Program-made: the position numbers and the translations under genes
In this document: piece by piece, positions 38,567 through 47,926 of the stretch
Layout of the letters: the number at the start of each line of letters is the position of its first letter
Position numbering within the stretch: position 1 is the stretch's first letter
Source: an uncultured Pelagibacteraceae bacterium
GTDB taxonomy: Bacteria; Pseudomonadota; Alphaproteobacteria; Pelagibacterales; Pelagibacteraceae
DNA: 64,000 bases
NCBI GenBank assembly: GCA_902579925.1
Contig: CACHIS010000002.1
Coordinates: 1 to 64,000 of the forward strand
Direction: 5' to 3'
Notes under the pieces: model-generated
What the model was told of the DNA's origin: nothing
Databases searched by the model: none
Seen by the model: the letters and a program-made list of their open reading frames with translations, nothing else

Positions 38567-39370
38567 ATGGAACAACCAAAAAATAACTTAAAAATTGTAG
38601 GTGATAAAAAAAGTGCAAGAATGCTTTTACCAAATATGCTTACATTAATTGGTGTTTGTATCGGTCTTACGTCTATTAGATTTGCATTGGATGGACGATA
38701 TGAACTCGCGGTAATTGCAATATTATTTGCAGCTATAATAGATGGTTTAGATGGTAGAATAGCTAGATTAATAAGAGGAACATCAAAAGTTGGAAAAGAA
38801 CTAGACTCCCTTACTGATATGATTAGTTTTGGAGTAGCCCCTGCATTTATAATGTATTTTTGGAAACTGAATACATTAGAAAAATTTGGTTGGTTACTTT
38901 GTTTAATTTACGTAATTTGTGTAGCACTACGTTTAGCAAGATTTAATATAAATTCAAACCAAGAACCATCTTGGAAAGATAATTTTTTTGAGGGTGTTCC
39001 ATCACCAGCAGGTGGAATATTATTATTAACACCTTTGATTATTAGCTTAAGTGGATTTAATTTTCTTCAATTGAACTATAATTTAATTGTGCCAATATTT
39101 TTTATATTAACTTCATTTTTATTGATAAGTAAATTTCCAAGTTACTCTTTTAAAAAAATAGTGATACCCAGAAAAACAACAATATTTCTCTTATTTGGGA
39201 TTGTTTTATTTTTTGGTCTTTTATTAGTTTATACTTTTAATGTAATTGCAATCAGCGCTGTAATATATGTACTTTTATTACCAATAAGTTTTTTACATTA
39301 CCAAAAAATAAAGAAACAACATGAAAAAGACAAAATTCAAGACGATGATGATCTTGAAGACGTACTTTAA
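38567..39370 (+). CDS. pssA: CDP-diacylglycerol-serine O-phosphatidyltransferase
   Basis: Forms phosphatidylserine in the inner membrane, the substrate for the upstream Psd. The 267 residues carry the full CDP-alcohol phosphotransferase motif, with Asp59, Asp62-Gly63, Ala66-Arg67, Gly76, Asp80 and Asp84 in correct spacing, and about eight hydrophobic helices. The acidic C-terminal tail ends DDDDLEDVL. Its stop overlaps the next start by one base. Confidence 0.95.
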   Translation: MEQPKNNLKIVGDKKSARMLLPNMLTLIGVCIGLTSIRFALDGRYELAVIAILFAAIIDGLDGRIARLIRGTSKVGKELDSLTDMISFGVAPAFIMYFWKLNTLEKFGWLLCLIYVICVALRLARFNINSNQEPSWKDNFFEGVPSPAGGILLLTPLIISLSGFNFLQLNYNLIVPIFFILTSFLLISKFPSYSFKKIVIPRKTTIFLLFGIVLFFGLLLVYTFNVIAISAVIYVLLLPISFLHYQKIKKQHEKDKIQDDDDLEDVL

Positions 39371-40281
39371 TGAAAAAAAATGTAATTGTTTCTTTAGCAG
39401 ACGCTAATTATTTTCCTTTACTCAATGAATTAGTTGACTCTATTAAGAGATTTGAAGAAAGTAAAAATGTTGCTATCTGTATTTTGGATGCAGGTTTGGA
39501 AAATGAACAAATAGAAAAATTATCAAAAAAAGTTGATGAAATTAAACCTGCAGAATGGGATATTGAAGTGCCTGGTTACAAAGTTAAGGGAAAAGAGTGG
39601 TTAAAAAGCCAGGTCTCAAGAGCTTTTTTACCTAAATATTTTCCAAGTTATGAAAAATATTTATGGATTGACTGTGATGCGTGGGTAAACGATTGGAATA
39701 GTGTAGATCTGTATTTTAAAGCCTGTAATAATGGAAAACTTGGCATCACTCAAACGATAGGTCCTGGATATAAGATAACATCAAAAGTAAATTGGTTATT
39801 TGGAAAGCTTGCTTTAATAAAGTCTCAAAATTTTAAACATGCTGTAAAATCTAAAATTGGTTATGCCGATGCTAGAAAATTAGCTTTTGCACCACATATT
39901 AATATTGGTGTTTTTTCCTTGGAAAAAAATTCCAATGGATGGAGTGTATGGCAAAATAATTTATCAAAAACTCTAAAAGCAGGTAATATTTTTGGATCAG
40001 AAGGATTAGCTATAAATATGTCTGTATATATTGATGATTTAGAAACAGAGTTTTTACCTTTAAACTGTAATTGGATTACTAGCAATATGCTTCCCAAATA
40101 TGATGAAAAACATAGCATATTTGTTGAGCCATATTTACCAAATTATAAAATTGGAATTATGCATCTTGCTGCTGGTATATGGAAAGATGGAAGAGATATG
40201 AGAGTCGATAAAAGTGTTAAGATTGAAATAGAAACTTTAGATAAAAAAAAAATACTTAAAAGTTTAAGATATAATATTTAG
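39370..40281 (+). CDS. GT8-like glycosyltransferase
   Basis: A 303-residue soluble protein. The start NVIVSLADANYFPLLNELV and the metal-binding LWIDCDAW (Asp101-x-Asp103) resemble GT-A enzymes of family 8. A late HLAAG segment near residue 264 fits the second metal-ligand His of that fold. Donor and acceptor are unknown. It lies between pssA and rlmE with one-base overlap and direct abutment, so it is locked into a housekeeping operon; lipid glycosylation is one possible link to the phospholipid genes. Confidence 0.65.
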   Translation: MKKNVIVSLADANYFPLLNELVDSIKRFEESKNVAICILDAGLENEQIEKLSKKVDEIKPAEWDIEVPGYKVKGKEWLKSQVSRAFLPKYFPSYEKYLWIDCDAWVNDWNSVDLYFKACNNGKLGITQTIGPGYKITSKVNWLFGKLALIKSQNFKHAVKSKIGYADARKLAFAPHINIGVFSLEKNSNGWSVWQNNLSKTLKAGNIFGSEGLAINMSVYIDDLETEFLPLNCNWITSNMLPKYDEKHSIFVEPYLPNYKIGIMHLAAGIWKDGRDMRVDKSVKIEIETLDKKKILKSLRYNI

Positions 40282-40893
40282 TTGAAAAAAAATAAAATTT
40301 CAAAAAACTGGGTAAATAAACAACGACGAGATACATATGTGCGTCAATCTAAAGTCGATGGCTATAGAGCGAGATCAGCTTACAAAATTAAAGAGATAGA
40401 TGAAAAATTTAAAATATTTAAAGGCGGTATGTCAGTTATAGATATTGGAGCTGCTCCTGGGAGTTGGTCCCAGTATGTTACAAAAGTTGTAAGGAGTGGA
40501 AAAATAATCTCTATAGACTTAAAGGAAATGGAAAATATAGATAATACCATACAAATTAAGGGTGACTTTACCGATACAGACACTCAAAATCACATAAAAA
40601 ATTTTCTTAAAAAAAAGCCTGATGTTGTGATGTCTGACATGGCCGTAAATACAACTGGAATTAAGAATATTGATTCAATTCAAACTGGTGAATTATGTAA
40701 AGAGGCTATGATTTTTTCAAAAGATGTGATTTCAGAAAAGGGTTTTTTCATTTCAAAAATATTTATGGGAAGCACATTTAATGAAATTGTCGCACTGGGA
40801 AAAAAAATTTTTAGAGAAGTTAAGGTTTTTAAACCTAAATCAAGTAGAAAAGATTCTAAAGAAAGTTTTATAATTTGTAAAAATCTTAGATAG
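40282..40893 (+). CDS. rlmE: 23S rRNA 2'-O-methyltransferase RlmE (FtsJ)
   Basis: Methylates the 2'-OH of U2552 in the ribosomal A loop. The 203 residues show RARSAYKIKEID with the first catalytic Lys, the SAM motif DIGAAPGSWSQ, the catalytic Asp in VMSDMAVNTTG, Lys in FISKIFMGS and Glu in KESFIIC, the complete Lys-Asp-Lys-Glu set. The start is TTG, directly after the upstream stop; no ATG lies nearby before the conserved region. Confidence 0.94.
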   Translation: MKKNKISKNWVNKQRRDTYVRQSKVDGYRARSAYKIKEIDEKFKIFKGGMSVIDIGAAPGSWSQYVTKVVRSGKIISIDLKEMENIDNTIQIKGDFTDTDTQNHIKNFLKKKPDVVMSDMAVNTTGIKNIDSIQTGELCKEAMIFSKDVISEKGFFISKIFMGSTFNEIVALGKKIFREVKVFKPKSSRKDSKESFIICKNLR

Positions 40894-40924
40894 TTTCTTT
40901 TAATTTCAAAGGAATCGTATATAA

Positions 40925-42007
40925 ATGATTATGGTTCCTATTAAAGAAGCACTTACCTTTGACGACGTAACTCTTGCGCCTAAATATTCTGAAATTTTAC
41001 CATCAGAAGTTGACACTAGCATCAAGCTTACAAACTATCTCAAATTGGATATTCCTCTTTTATCCTCAGCTATGGATACTGTTACTGAAAGTAAGATGGC
41101 AATTGCAATAGCAAAGGCGGGTGGAATTGGAATTATTCATAGAAATTTAGATAAAAAAAAACAAATTCTTGAAATTAAAAAAGTAAAAAAACAAAAACTT
41201 TTAGTAGGCGCCGCTGTTGGAGCAGGACCAAGTGAACTTAAAAGAGCAGAGGCAATTTTAAGAGAAAAAATTGATATGATTGTAGTTGATACTGCCCATG
41301 CACATACAAAAAAAGTTTCAGAAATAATAAAGTTTATTAAAAAAAAAAAAGATAAAAAAACTGCCCTATGTGCTGGAAATATCGCTACACCCTCTGCAGC
41401 AAAATTTTTGTTGAAGCTTGGTGTTGATGTCATAAAAGTTGGAATAGGACCAGGTTCAATATGTACTACGAGATTAGTTGCAGGTATTGGTGTCCCACAA
41501 CTTAGTGCAATATTAGAAGTTAGAAATGGAATAAAAAATAAAAATGTAAAAATTATTTCTGATGGTGGAGTAAAATATTCAGGCGACCTTGCAAAAGCAT
41601 TTGCTGCTGGAGCAGATGCAGTTATGATTGGCTCATTATTCGCGGGGACAGATGAAGCACCAGGAAAATTAATTAAAAGAAATGGTAAATTATTTAAAAA
41701 TTTTAGAGGCATGGGTTCAGTTGGTGCTATGAATAAAGGATCTGCTGATCGTTATTTTCAATCTAAACAAAAAGATATATCTAAATATGTTCCTGAGGGA
41801 GTTGAAGGATTTGCGAAATATAAAGGCAAAGTTGGTAATATAATTTTTAAATTAATAGGGGGCCTAAAATCATCCATGGGATATCTTGGATCTAGACAAA
41901 TTAAATATTTAAGAGATAAACCGCAATTTGTTAAAATAACTAAAGCTGGTTTTTATGAAAGTATGGTTCATAATGTTGATGTAATTAAAAGCGATAATAA
42001 ATATTAA
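40925..42007 (+). CDS. guaB: IMP dehydrogenase lacking the CBS (Bateman) domains
   Basis: Oxidises IMP to XMP, the committed step to GMP. It has 360 residues against about 490 usually. The catalytic barrel is intact: LTFDDVTLAP, SSAMDTVTES, the loop GPGSICTTR with catalytic Cys180, RGMGS (261-265) and the flap Arg276-Tyr277. At residues 85-95 the chain passes straight from the EIKKVKK helix into LLVGAAVG, where other bacteria insert two CBS domains that sense purine nucleotides. guaA is two genes downstream. Loss of CBS domains suggests loss of allosteric control; it is not a frameshift. Confidence 0.93.
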   Translation: MIMVPIKEALTFDDVTLAPKYSEILPSEVDTSIKLTNYLKLDIPLLSSAMDTVTESKMAIAIAKAGGIGIIHRNLDKKKQILEIKKVKKQKLLVGAAVGAGPSELKRAEAILREKIDMIVVDTAHAHTKKVSEIIKFIKKKKDKKTALCAGNIATPSAAKFLLKLGVDVIKVGIGPGSICTTRLVAGIGVPQLSAILEVRNGIKNKNVKIISDGGVKYSGDLAKAFAAGADAVMIGSLFAGTDEAPGKLIKRNGKLFKNFRGMGSVGAMNKGSADRYFQSKQKDISKYVPEGVEGFAKYKGKVGNIIFKLIGGLKSSMGYLGSRQIKYLRDKPQFVKITKAGFYESMVHNVDVIKSDNKY

Positions 42008-42444
42008 TGAAAAAATTTTTTAAAATAACTATTCTCTTTTACTTCTTAATTAATACATTAAATTTTTCTTTGAGTAGTGAAAATTTTTTCAATAAAGGTC
42101 TAGAACTATATAAAAAAGAAAAGTTTGAGGATGCTCGATTTATGTTTGAAAGAAGCATTGTGTTTAATCCAAAACATTCTAATTCATATTTATACTTAGC
42201 TAAAATTTACAATCAGGAAAAAAATCAAAAGAAGGAAGAAAAAAATTTAGAGGCTACCTTATTAATTGAACCAAGTAATGAAGAAGCAATATTAATGTTA
42301 ATGAAAATTGCATTAGTAAAATCAAATTATTCTAAAGTGAAGAAATTATCAGAAGACTTTGTTAAAGTTTGCAAAAATTTATGTGATAAAAATAAAAGTA
42401 TCTTAGAATCTTTAGCAAACTTAGAACCAAAAAATGAGTCTTGA
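42007..42444 (+). CDS. Small secreted TPR-repeat protein (unrecognised)
   Basis: A 145-residue protein with an N-terminal hydrophobic signal of about 24 residues, then two or three TPR-like helix pairs ([20 protein letters not shown], then [19 protein letters not shown]). Export to the periplasm is likely. Its stop overlaps guaA by 11 bases and its start overlaps guaB by one base, so it is embedded between two GMP synthesis genes, yet nothing in the sequence links it to purines. Function unknown. Confidence 0.7.
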   Translation: MKKFFKITILFYFLINTLNFSLSSENFFNKGLELYKKEKFEDARFMFERSIVFNPKHSNSYLYLAKIYNQEKNQKKEEKNLEATLLIEPSNEEAILMLMKIALVKSNYSKVKKLSEDFVKVCKNLCDKNKSILESLANLEPKNES

Positions 42445-43996
42445 TCAAAATTTGAATAAAATTTTAATCGTAGATTTCGGCTCACAATTTACACAATTAA
42501 TAGCCAGAAGGGTTAGAGAATTAGGAATATTTTCTGAGATCATAAGTCATAAAAAAATTAAGAGTAAGGATATTAATTACTCAGTCAAAGGTATTATTTT
42601 ATCTGGTGGTCCACTTAATGTTTATCAAATTAATAAATATTCCTTCGATAAAAGAATAATTCAAAAAGGAGTTCCCGTCCTAGGGATTTGTTTTGGACAT
42701 CAAATAATTTCCAAACTTAATGGTGGAAAAGTAAAACAGTCAAAATATAGAGAATTTGGTTTAGCTAATATTTCAAAAAAAAATAATAGTCTTTTAATAA
42801 AAAATTTGTTCAAGAAAAAAAAACTAATTAAAGTATGGATGAGTCATGCTGATCAAGTTTCAAAATTACCAAAAAATTTCAAAGTAATTGCATCAAGCGA
42901 AAATTCTAAATTTGCAGTAGTTGAAAACAAGTTAAAAAATTATTATGGGGTTCAATTTCATCCAGAGGTAACACATACAGAAAATGGAAAAAAGTTAATA
43001 AGTAATTTTATATTTTTGATATGTAAAATGAAAAAAAATTGGTCCTCTAAAGATCAAAAAATTAAACTGATAAAAGATGTTAAAGAAATGGTTGGAAATA
43101 ATAAAGTTATTTGTGCTTTATCAGGTGGAGTAGATAGCAGCGTAGTTGCACAATTGTTAAATAAAGCAATTGGTAAAAAGTTACACTGTATTTTTGTTAA
43201 TACTGGTTTATTAAGAAAAGGTGAGGAAAAACAAGTTGTAGGTACATTTAAAAAAAGACTAAAGATTAATCTTACTTATGTGAATGCAGAAAAAGAGTTT
43301 ATAAGAAAATTATCAAAAATTTCAGATCCTGAAAAAAAAAGAAAGATAATAGGAAACTTATTTATAAAAATATTCGAGCGGTATGCTAAAAAGATTAAAA
43401 ATGTAAAATTTTTAGCTCAAGGTACACTTTATCCAGACTTAATAGAAAGCAGATCAGTTACAGGCAGTCAAACCTCAAAAATAAAATCTCACCATAATGT
43501 TGGCGGCTTACCAAAAAAAATGAAACTTAAACTAGTAGAGCCATTAAAATTTTTATTCAAAGATGAAGTAAGAAAATTAGGATTAGAGCTAAACTTGAGT
43601 AGAGAAATTATTTCTCGACACCCTTTTCCTGGACCTGGACTAGCAATAAGAATGCCAGGAATTATTACAAAAGAAAAAATAAATATTTTAAAAGAAGCTG
43701 ATCACTATTTTATTCAAGCCTTGAGAGATCACAATTTATATCATAAAATTTGGCAAGCCTATGCCGCATTACTTCCAGTGAAAACAGTTGGAGTAATGGG
43801 CGATAATAGAACTTACGAATATCTGTGTTTACTTAGAGCAATAACTTCAGAGGATGGCATGACCGCAGATTTTTATGAATTTAAAAAATCATTTATACAA
43901 GAAATTTCAAATAAAATAGTGAATAGTATTAGAGGAATTAATAGAGTAGTTTACGATATAACTTCGAAACCACCGAGTACAATCGAATTAGAGTAA
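42434..43996 (+). CDS. guaA: GMP synthase (glutamine-hydrolysing)
   Basis: Aminates XMP to GMP. The 520 residues have the class I glutaminase domain with nucleophile Cys86 in GICFGHQ and the His/Glu pair in [10 protein letters not shown]. The ATP pyrophosphatase domain has SGGVDSS, and the C-terminal dimerisation domain has [11 protein letters not shown] and [13 protein letters not shown]-like ending PPSTIELE. It overlaps the TPR gene by 11 bases and abuts panB. With guaB this completes the IMP to GMP branch. Confidence 0.97.
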   Translation: MSLDQNLNKILIVDFGSQFTQLIARRVRELGIFSEIISHKKIKSKDINYSVKGIILSGGPLNVYQINKYSFDKRIIQKGVPVLGICFGHQIISKLNGGKVKQSKYREFGLANISKKNNSLLIKNLFKKKKLIKVWMSHADQVSKLPKNFKVIASSENSKFAVVENKLKNYYGVQFHPEVTHTENGKKLISNFIFLICKMKKNWSSKDQKIKLIKDVKEMVGNNKVICALSGGVDSSVVAQLLNKAIGKKLHCIFVNTGLLRKGEEKQVVGTFKKRLKINLTYVNAEKEFIRKLSKISDPEKKRKIIGNLFIKIFERYAKKIKNVKFLAQGTLYPDLIESRSVTGSQTSKIKSHHNVGGLPKKMKLKLVEPLKFLFKDEVRKLGLELNLSREIISRHPFPGPGLAIRMPGIITKEKINILKEADHYFIQALRDHNLYHKIWQAYAALLPVKTVGVMGDNRTYEYLCLLRAITSEDGMTADFYEFKKSFIQEISNKIVNSIRGINRVVYDITSKPPSTIELE

Positions 43997-44776
43997 ATGA
44001 ATAAAAAAATAAAAAAAATTCTTAATAAAAAGAATAAATCAAAAATTATTTGTCTAACAGCATACTCAAAAAATGTTGCTTCCATTTTGGATAGACATTG
44101 TGATTTAGTATTGGTTGGAGACTCATTGGGGTCAGTTTTGTATAACTTTAACTCCACTAAGCAAGTCACTTTGGAAACTATGATTAATCACTCTAAAAGT
44201 GTCAGACTTGGTATCAAGAAGTCATTAATGGTCGTTGATATGCCATACAATACATATCGAAATCCCAGTGAGGCCTTGAAGAATTCAAAGTTAGTTATGA
44301 AAGAAACCAAATGCGATGCTGTCAAATTAGAGGGAGGAAAAAAGATAATTCCTATGGTTAAAAGATTGGTAAAAAATAAAATACCTGTGATGGGGCATGT
44401 TGGAATATTACCTCAGACAGATAAAAAATTTACCTTTAAAGGAAAGAAACTTGCAGAAAGTAATAGGTTATTAAATGATACTAAACTTTTAGAAAATGCT
44501 GGAGTTTTTTCAATTGTGTTAGAATGTGTAGAAACAAAGTTGTCAAAGAAAATCTCCAATCATATTAATATACCAACAATAGGAATTGGTTCCTCAGTCA
44601 ATTGTGATGGTCAAGTTTTAGTAATAGATGATTTAATTGGTTTAAGTCAAAGCAAATTAAAATTTGTAAAAAAATTTGTTGATATTACCAAGCTAATTGA
44701 AGTTGGGGTAAAAAAATATAAATCAGAGGTATTAAATAAACAGTTTCCAAAAGCTAAACATTCTTTTTTAAAATGA
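43997..44776 (+). CDS. panB: 3-methyl-2-oxobutanoate hydroxymethyltransferase
   Basis: Adds a hydroxymethyl group from methylene-tetrahydrofolate to 2-oxoisovalerate, the first step of pantothenate synthesis. The 259 residues show the family motifs LTAYS, LVGDSLGSVLYN, VDMPYNTYR, VKLEGG, MGHVGILPQT and PTIGIGSSVNCDGQVLVIDDLIG. Complete. The start is directly after the guaA stop and its last four bases overlap the next gene. No panC or panE is nearby. Confidence 0.95.
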   Translation: MNKKIKKILNKKNKSKIICLTAYSKNVASILDRHCDLVLVGDSLGSVLYNFNSTKQVTLETMINHSKSVRLGIKKSLMVVDMPYNTYRNPSEALKNSKLVMKETKCDAVKLEGGKKIIPMVKRLVKNKIPVMGHVGILPQTDKKFTFKGKKLAESNRLLNDTKLLENAGVFSIVLECVETKLSKKISNHINIPTIGIGSSVNCDGQVLVIDDLIGLSQSKLKFVKKFVDITKLIEVGVKKYKSEVLNKQFPKAKHSFLK

Positions 44777-45516
44777 AACTGAACAAGATAGAGCCAAAAT
44801 TTTTAAAAAAAAAAAATTTAAGAATAGGATTAATCACCCTTGCTAGTGATTTTAGGATTGAAAAAGACTTTAATAATATAATTCATGGAAAGAATATAGA
44901 TTTATATTGCAATAGAATAAATTGTTATAACCCGCTCACAAACGAGACATTAAAAAAAATGGCAGACGATATTCCAGAAGTTACAAAAAATATCTTACCA
45001 GATCAGGAATTAGATTGTGTTGCATATGGATGTACATCGGGAACAATCGCTTCAGGTTATCAATCAATTTTTGAAAAAGTTAATATAGCTAAACCTAATA
45101 CAAAAGTTACAACCCCAATTACATCTGCAATTAACGCTCTCAAATTACTTAAGATAAATAGGGTATCAATATTTACACCTTATACTGATGAGATTAATCA
45201 ATCAGTTATTAATTATTTTAAAAATGAAAAGGTAGAAATTCATGAATTATCTTATTTTGATATAGCTTCCGATTTAGATATAGGTAAAGTTGATCCACAA
45301 TATTTGTTCGATGTTTTGAGTAAACAGGATCTTTCCAAAAGTGATGCATTGTTTGTTTCGTGCACGGCTTTACCGGTATTGTCAATTATCAAAGATTTAG
45401 AAAAGAAAATTGGAAAGATAGTTTTATCAAGTAATCAGACATTAATATGGGATACTCTTAAACAGATAAATTACGATAACAAAGTTGAAGGTTATGGAGA
45501 ATTATTTAAGAGTTAG
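44773..45516 (+). CDS. Asp/Glu-racemase-superfamily protein, EutA/maleate-isomerase-like
   Basis: A 247-residue member of the Asp/Glu racemase superfamily. Two catalytic-type cysteines are present: Cys87 in AYGCTSGT and Cys197 in SCTALPV, the arrangement of maleate cis-trans isomerases and of EutA from ectoine utilisation clusters. EutA is thought to handle stereochemistry of an ectoine breakdown intermediate. The gene sits two bases before a EutD/DoeA-like hydrolase, which favours the EutA assignment over maleate isomerase. It overlaps panB by four bases. Confidence 0.72.
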   Translation: MKLNKIEPKFLKKKNLRIGLITLASDFRIEKDFNNIIHGKNIDLYCNRINCYNPLTNETLKKMADDIPEVTKNILPDQELDCVAYGCTSGTIASGYQSIFEKVNIAKPNTKVTTPITSAINALKLLKINRVSIFTPYTDEINQSVINYFKNEKVEIHELSYFDIASDLDIGKVDPQYLFDVLSKQDLSKSDALFVSCTALPVLSIIKDLEKKIGKIVLSSNQTLIWDTLKQINYDNKVEGYGELFKS

Positions 45517-45518
45517 TT

Positions 45519-46688
45519 ATGCTTTTTAGTAAAGAGGAATATAAACAAAGACTTTCTAAAGTTAAAAAGATGATGAAAGAAAAAGGCATAGAACTTTTAA
45601 TTTCTCACGATACAAACAATATGAATTATCTGACTGGTTATGATGCCTGGTCTTTTTACTACGCTCAATGTGTGATAGTTCATGCAAATGCTGATGAGCC
45701 AATTTGTTTTGTTAGAGAACAAGATGCTGGAGGCGCTTATATAAAAACTTACCTTAAAAAAGAGAATATTATTGTATACGATGAGCATTATATTCATACA
45801 TGGCCCAAACATCCTTACGATTATTTAGTAAAAATTATTAAAGAAAAAAACTGGGATAAATTATCAATTGGAGTAGAGATGGATGCTCATTATTTCACAG
45901 CGTTTTGCTATGAAAAAATAAAACGAGGATTACCCAATACAAAAATAAAAGATTCTGAAAGATTAGTTAATTGGACAAGATTAGTTAAATCTGATGCAGA
46001 AATAGGTTATATGAAATCTGCTGCAAAGATTTCAGAAGTTGGAATGAAGAAAGCTTTCGATGTTATTAAACCAGGAGTCAGACAATGTGATGCCGTTGGT
46101 GAAATACAAAAAGCACTTTTTTGCGGAACTTCAGAATATGGTGGAGAATACTCCAGTATTGCTACTCTTTTACCTACTGGTGAAGGAACTTCAGCGTCAC
46201 ATTTGACTGCAACGCAAGATAAATTTGTTCAGGGTGAGGCAACAATTATTGAATTATCAGGTGTCTATAAAAGATATCATGCTCCGATGGCTCGAACTGT
46301 TTTGTTAGGAAAGCCTGATCAATTAAAAATTGATACAATGAAAAAAACAATAGAGGCTCTTCAAGCAGGAATAGATGCAACAAAACCAGGAAATAGGGTT
46401 GATGATGTTGCACAAGCTTTTTGGAAAATTTTAGATAAATACGGAATAGAAAAAAAGTCTAGAACAGGTTATTCAATTGGGATTGGTTATCCTCCTGACT
46501 GGGGAGAACATACACTCAATATTTACAAGGGAGATATGACAATTTTAGAACCTAATGTTTGTTTTCATATGATTGCTGTAATGCAATTTGGAAACTGGGG
46601 TGTAGAAGCATCCGAGGCAATTAGAGTAACTGATACAGGTGCTGAACTATTTTGTAATTTTCCAAAAGAACTCCACGTTAAAAGCTAA
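45519..46688 (+). CDS. Creatinase-fold (M24) hydrolase, ectoine hydrolase EutD/DoeA-like
   Basis: A 389-residue pita-bread enzyme. Segments such as MNYLTGYDAWSFYYAQC, GVEMDAHYF, VNWTRLVKSDAEI, TGYSIGIGYPPDWGEHT and the QFGNWGVEASEAI end closely resemble the ectoine hydrolases, which open the ectoine ring to N-acetyl-diaminobutyrate. The M24 metal ligands are degraded (IELSGVYKRYHAPMART where aminopeptidases have two Asp), so it is not a metallopeptidase but a creatinase-like hydrolase. The partner deacetylase EutE/DoeB and the transaminase are not in the window, so the true substrate is open. A Pot-type importer follows. Confidence 0.72.
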   Translation: MLFSKEEYKQRLSKVKKMMKEKGIELLISHDTNNMNYLTGYDAWSFYYAQCVIVHANADEPICFVREQDAGGAYIKTYLKKENIIVYDEHYIHTWPKHPYDYLVKIIKEKNWDKLSIGVEMDAHYFTAFCYEKIKRGLPNTKIKDSERLVNWTRLVKSDAEIGYMKSAAKISEVGMKKAFDVIKPGVRQCDAVGEIQKALFCGTSEYGGEYSSIATLLPTGEGTSASHLTATQDKFVQGEATIIELSGVYKRYHAPMARTVLLGKPDQLKIDTMKKTIEALQAGIDATKPGNRVDDVAQAFWKILDKYGIEKKSRTGYSIGIGYPPDWGEHTLNIYKGDMTILEPNVCFHMIAVMQFGNWGVEASEAIRVTDTGAELFCNFPKELHVKS

Positions 46689-46740
46689 CTTTTAGAGGTT
46701 GATATTTATTGTCACAAATGTTTTAAAGTTATCTGATATT

Positions 46741-47826
46741 ATGGCATCTAAAAAAGATTTCGTTAAATTTGATAAAGTTGACAAAAGCTACGATGGTAAA
46801 ATTTTAGTTGTAAAAGATCTTCAATTAGACATAGCTGAGGGTGAGTTTATAACAATGTTAGGACCTTCTGGTTCAGGTAAAACCACCTGTTTAATGATGT
46901 TGGCTGGATTTGAAACACCAACAAATGGCGAAATTTATTTAGATGGAAATGCGATTTCAAGTATTCCCCCTCACAAAAGAGGTATAGGTATGGTTTTTCA
47001 AAACTATGCGTTATTTCCTCATATGACTGTTTATGAGAATTTAGCTTTTCCTTTAAGAGTAAGAAAAATACCTAAAGACGAGGCAGATAAAAAAATCGAT
47101 AAAGCATTATCAATGGTATCCTTACAAGGCTTTGCTGCTAGGATGCCTGGCCAGTTGTCTGGTGGGCAACAACAAAGGGTAGCTGTTGCAAGATCACTGG
47201 TTTTCGATCCTCAATTAGTTTTGATGGATGAACCACTTGGAGCTTTGGATAAAAATTTAAGAGAAAGTATGCAATATGAAATTAAACATATTCATGAAAG
47301 CATTGGTGTAACAGTTGTTTACGTTACTCATGATCAAAGTGAAGCTTTAACTATGTCTAACCGTATTGCTGTTTTTAATGATGGAAAAGTTCAACAACTT
47401 TCCAGTCCTGACGAATTGTATGAAAAGCCAGTAAACTCTTTTGTTGCTGAGTTTATCGGTGAGAACAATACTTTTGCTGGTGAAGTATCAGATATTTCTG
47501 ATGGTAGGTGCAAAGTGAAGTTAGCTAATGCTGAAATATTAGCAAATCCAATTTCAGTTAAGGGCAAAGGTGAAAAAACGACAGTTTCATTAAGACCTGA
47601 AAGAGCATTAATTAATCCATCAGATAAAATGGATAACATACACAATGGAAAAATCGAGGAAGTTATTTATCATGGAGATCATACAAGAGTTAGAATTAAC
47701 TTATTAGGTAATCCCGAATTTATTCTTAAGATACCTAACAGTTCATCCAATTTAGATATTAAGTTAGGAAATGAAATTAAGATTGGGTGGAATAGTGGTG
47801 ACGCCAGAGCTTTAGACCCAAAATAA
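46741..47826 (+). CDS. potA: ABC transporter ATPase, PotA-type
   Basis: A 361-residue importer ATPase. The ATG at 46741 is preferred; a TTG 14 codons upstream would add a non-family stretch. Walker A GPSGSGKTT, Q-loop FQNYALFPHM, signature LSGGQQQR, Walker B LVLMDEPLGALD and the switch His in YVTHDQSEA are all intact. A C-terminal TOBE domain with SLRPERALI is present. It opens the gene set binding protein-permease-permease. Family resemblance is to spermidine/putrescine importers. Confidence 0.9.
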   Translation: MASKKDFVKFDKVDKSYDGKILVVKDLQLDIAEGEFITMLGPSGSGKTTCLMMLAGFETPTNGEIYLDGNAISSIPPHKRGIGMVFQNYALFPHMTVYENLAFPLRVRKIPKDEADKKIDKALSMVSLQGFAARMPGQLSGGQQQRVAVARSLVFDPQLVLMDEPLGALDKNLRESMQYEIKHIHESIGVTVVYVTHDQSEALTMSNRIAVFNDGKVQQLSSPDELYEKPVNSFVAEFIGENNTFAGEVSDISDGRCKVKLANAEILANPISVKGKGEKTTVSLRPERALINPSDKMDNIHNGKIEEVIYHGDHTRVRINLLGNPEFILKIPNSSSNLDIKLGNEIKIGWNSGDARALDPK

Positions 47827-47862
47827 ACGCTAGATACATCACTTAATCACCAAAAAGGGCTG

Positions 47863-47891
47863 TTGACTCTCATTATCGATATTGCTGTAAT
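47863..47891 (+). promoter_or_regulatory. Candidate promoter for the PotD-like binding protein
   Basis: TTGACT (47863-47868) is followed after 17 bases by TGTAAT (47886-47891), close to the sigma-70 -35 and -10 boxes; TAATAT two bases on is an alternative -10. It lies in the 100-base gap between the ATPase and the binding-protein gene, giving the binding protein its own transcript. Confidence 0.5.
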
Positions 47892-47917
47892 ATTATTTTA
47901 TAAAAAAACGTTTAAAC

Positions 47918-47922
47918 GGAGG
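47918..47922 (+). promoter_or_regulatory. Consensus ribosome binding site of the PotD-like gene
   Basis: GGAGG lies four bases before the ATG at 47927 within AAACGGAGGAAAA. Such a perfect Shine-Dalgarno site is rare in this window and indicates strong translation, as expected for an abundant periplasmic binding protein. Confidence 0.75.
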
Positions 47923-47926
47923 AAAA

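Noticed and set aside
41137-41712. 191-codon open frame antisense to guaB
   Set aside because: It lies wholly within a well-supported catalytic gene, is low in charged residues in the way mirror frames of A+T-rich genes are, and has no recognisable motif.
46699-46740. TTG start for the PotA-type ATPase
   Set aside because: The added 14 residues are not family-like and an ATG at 46741 sits just before the conserved region.
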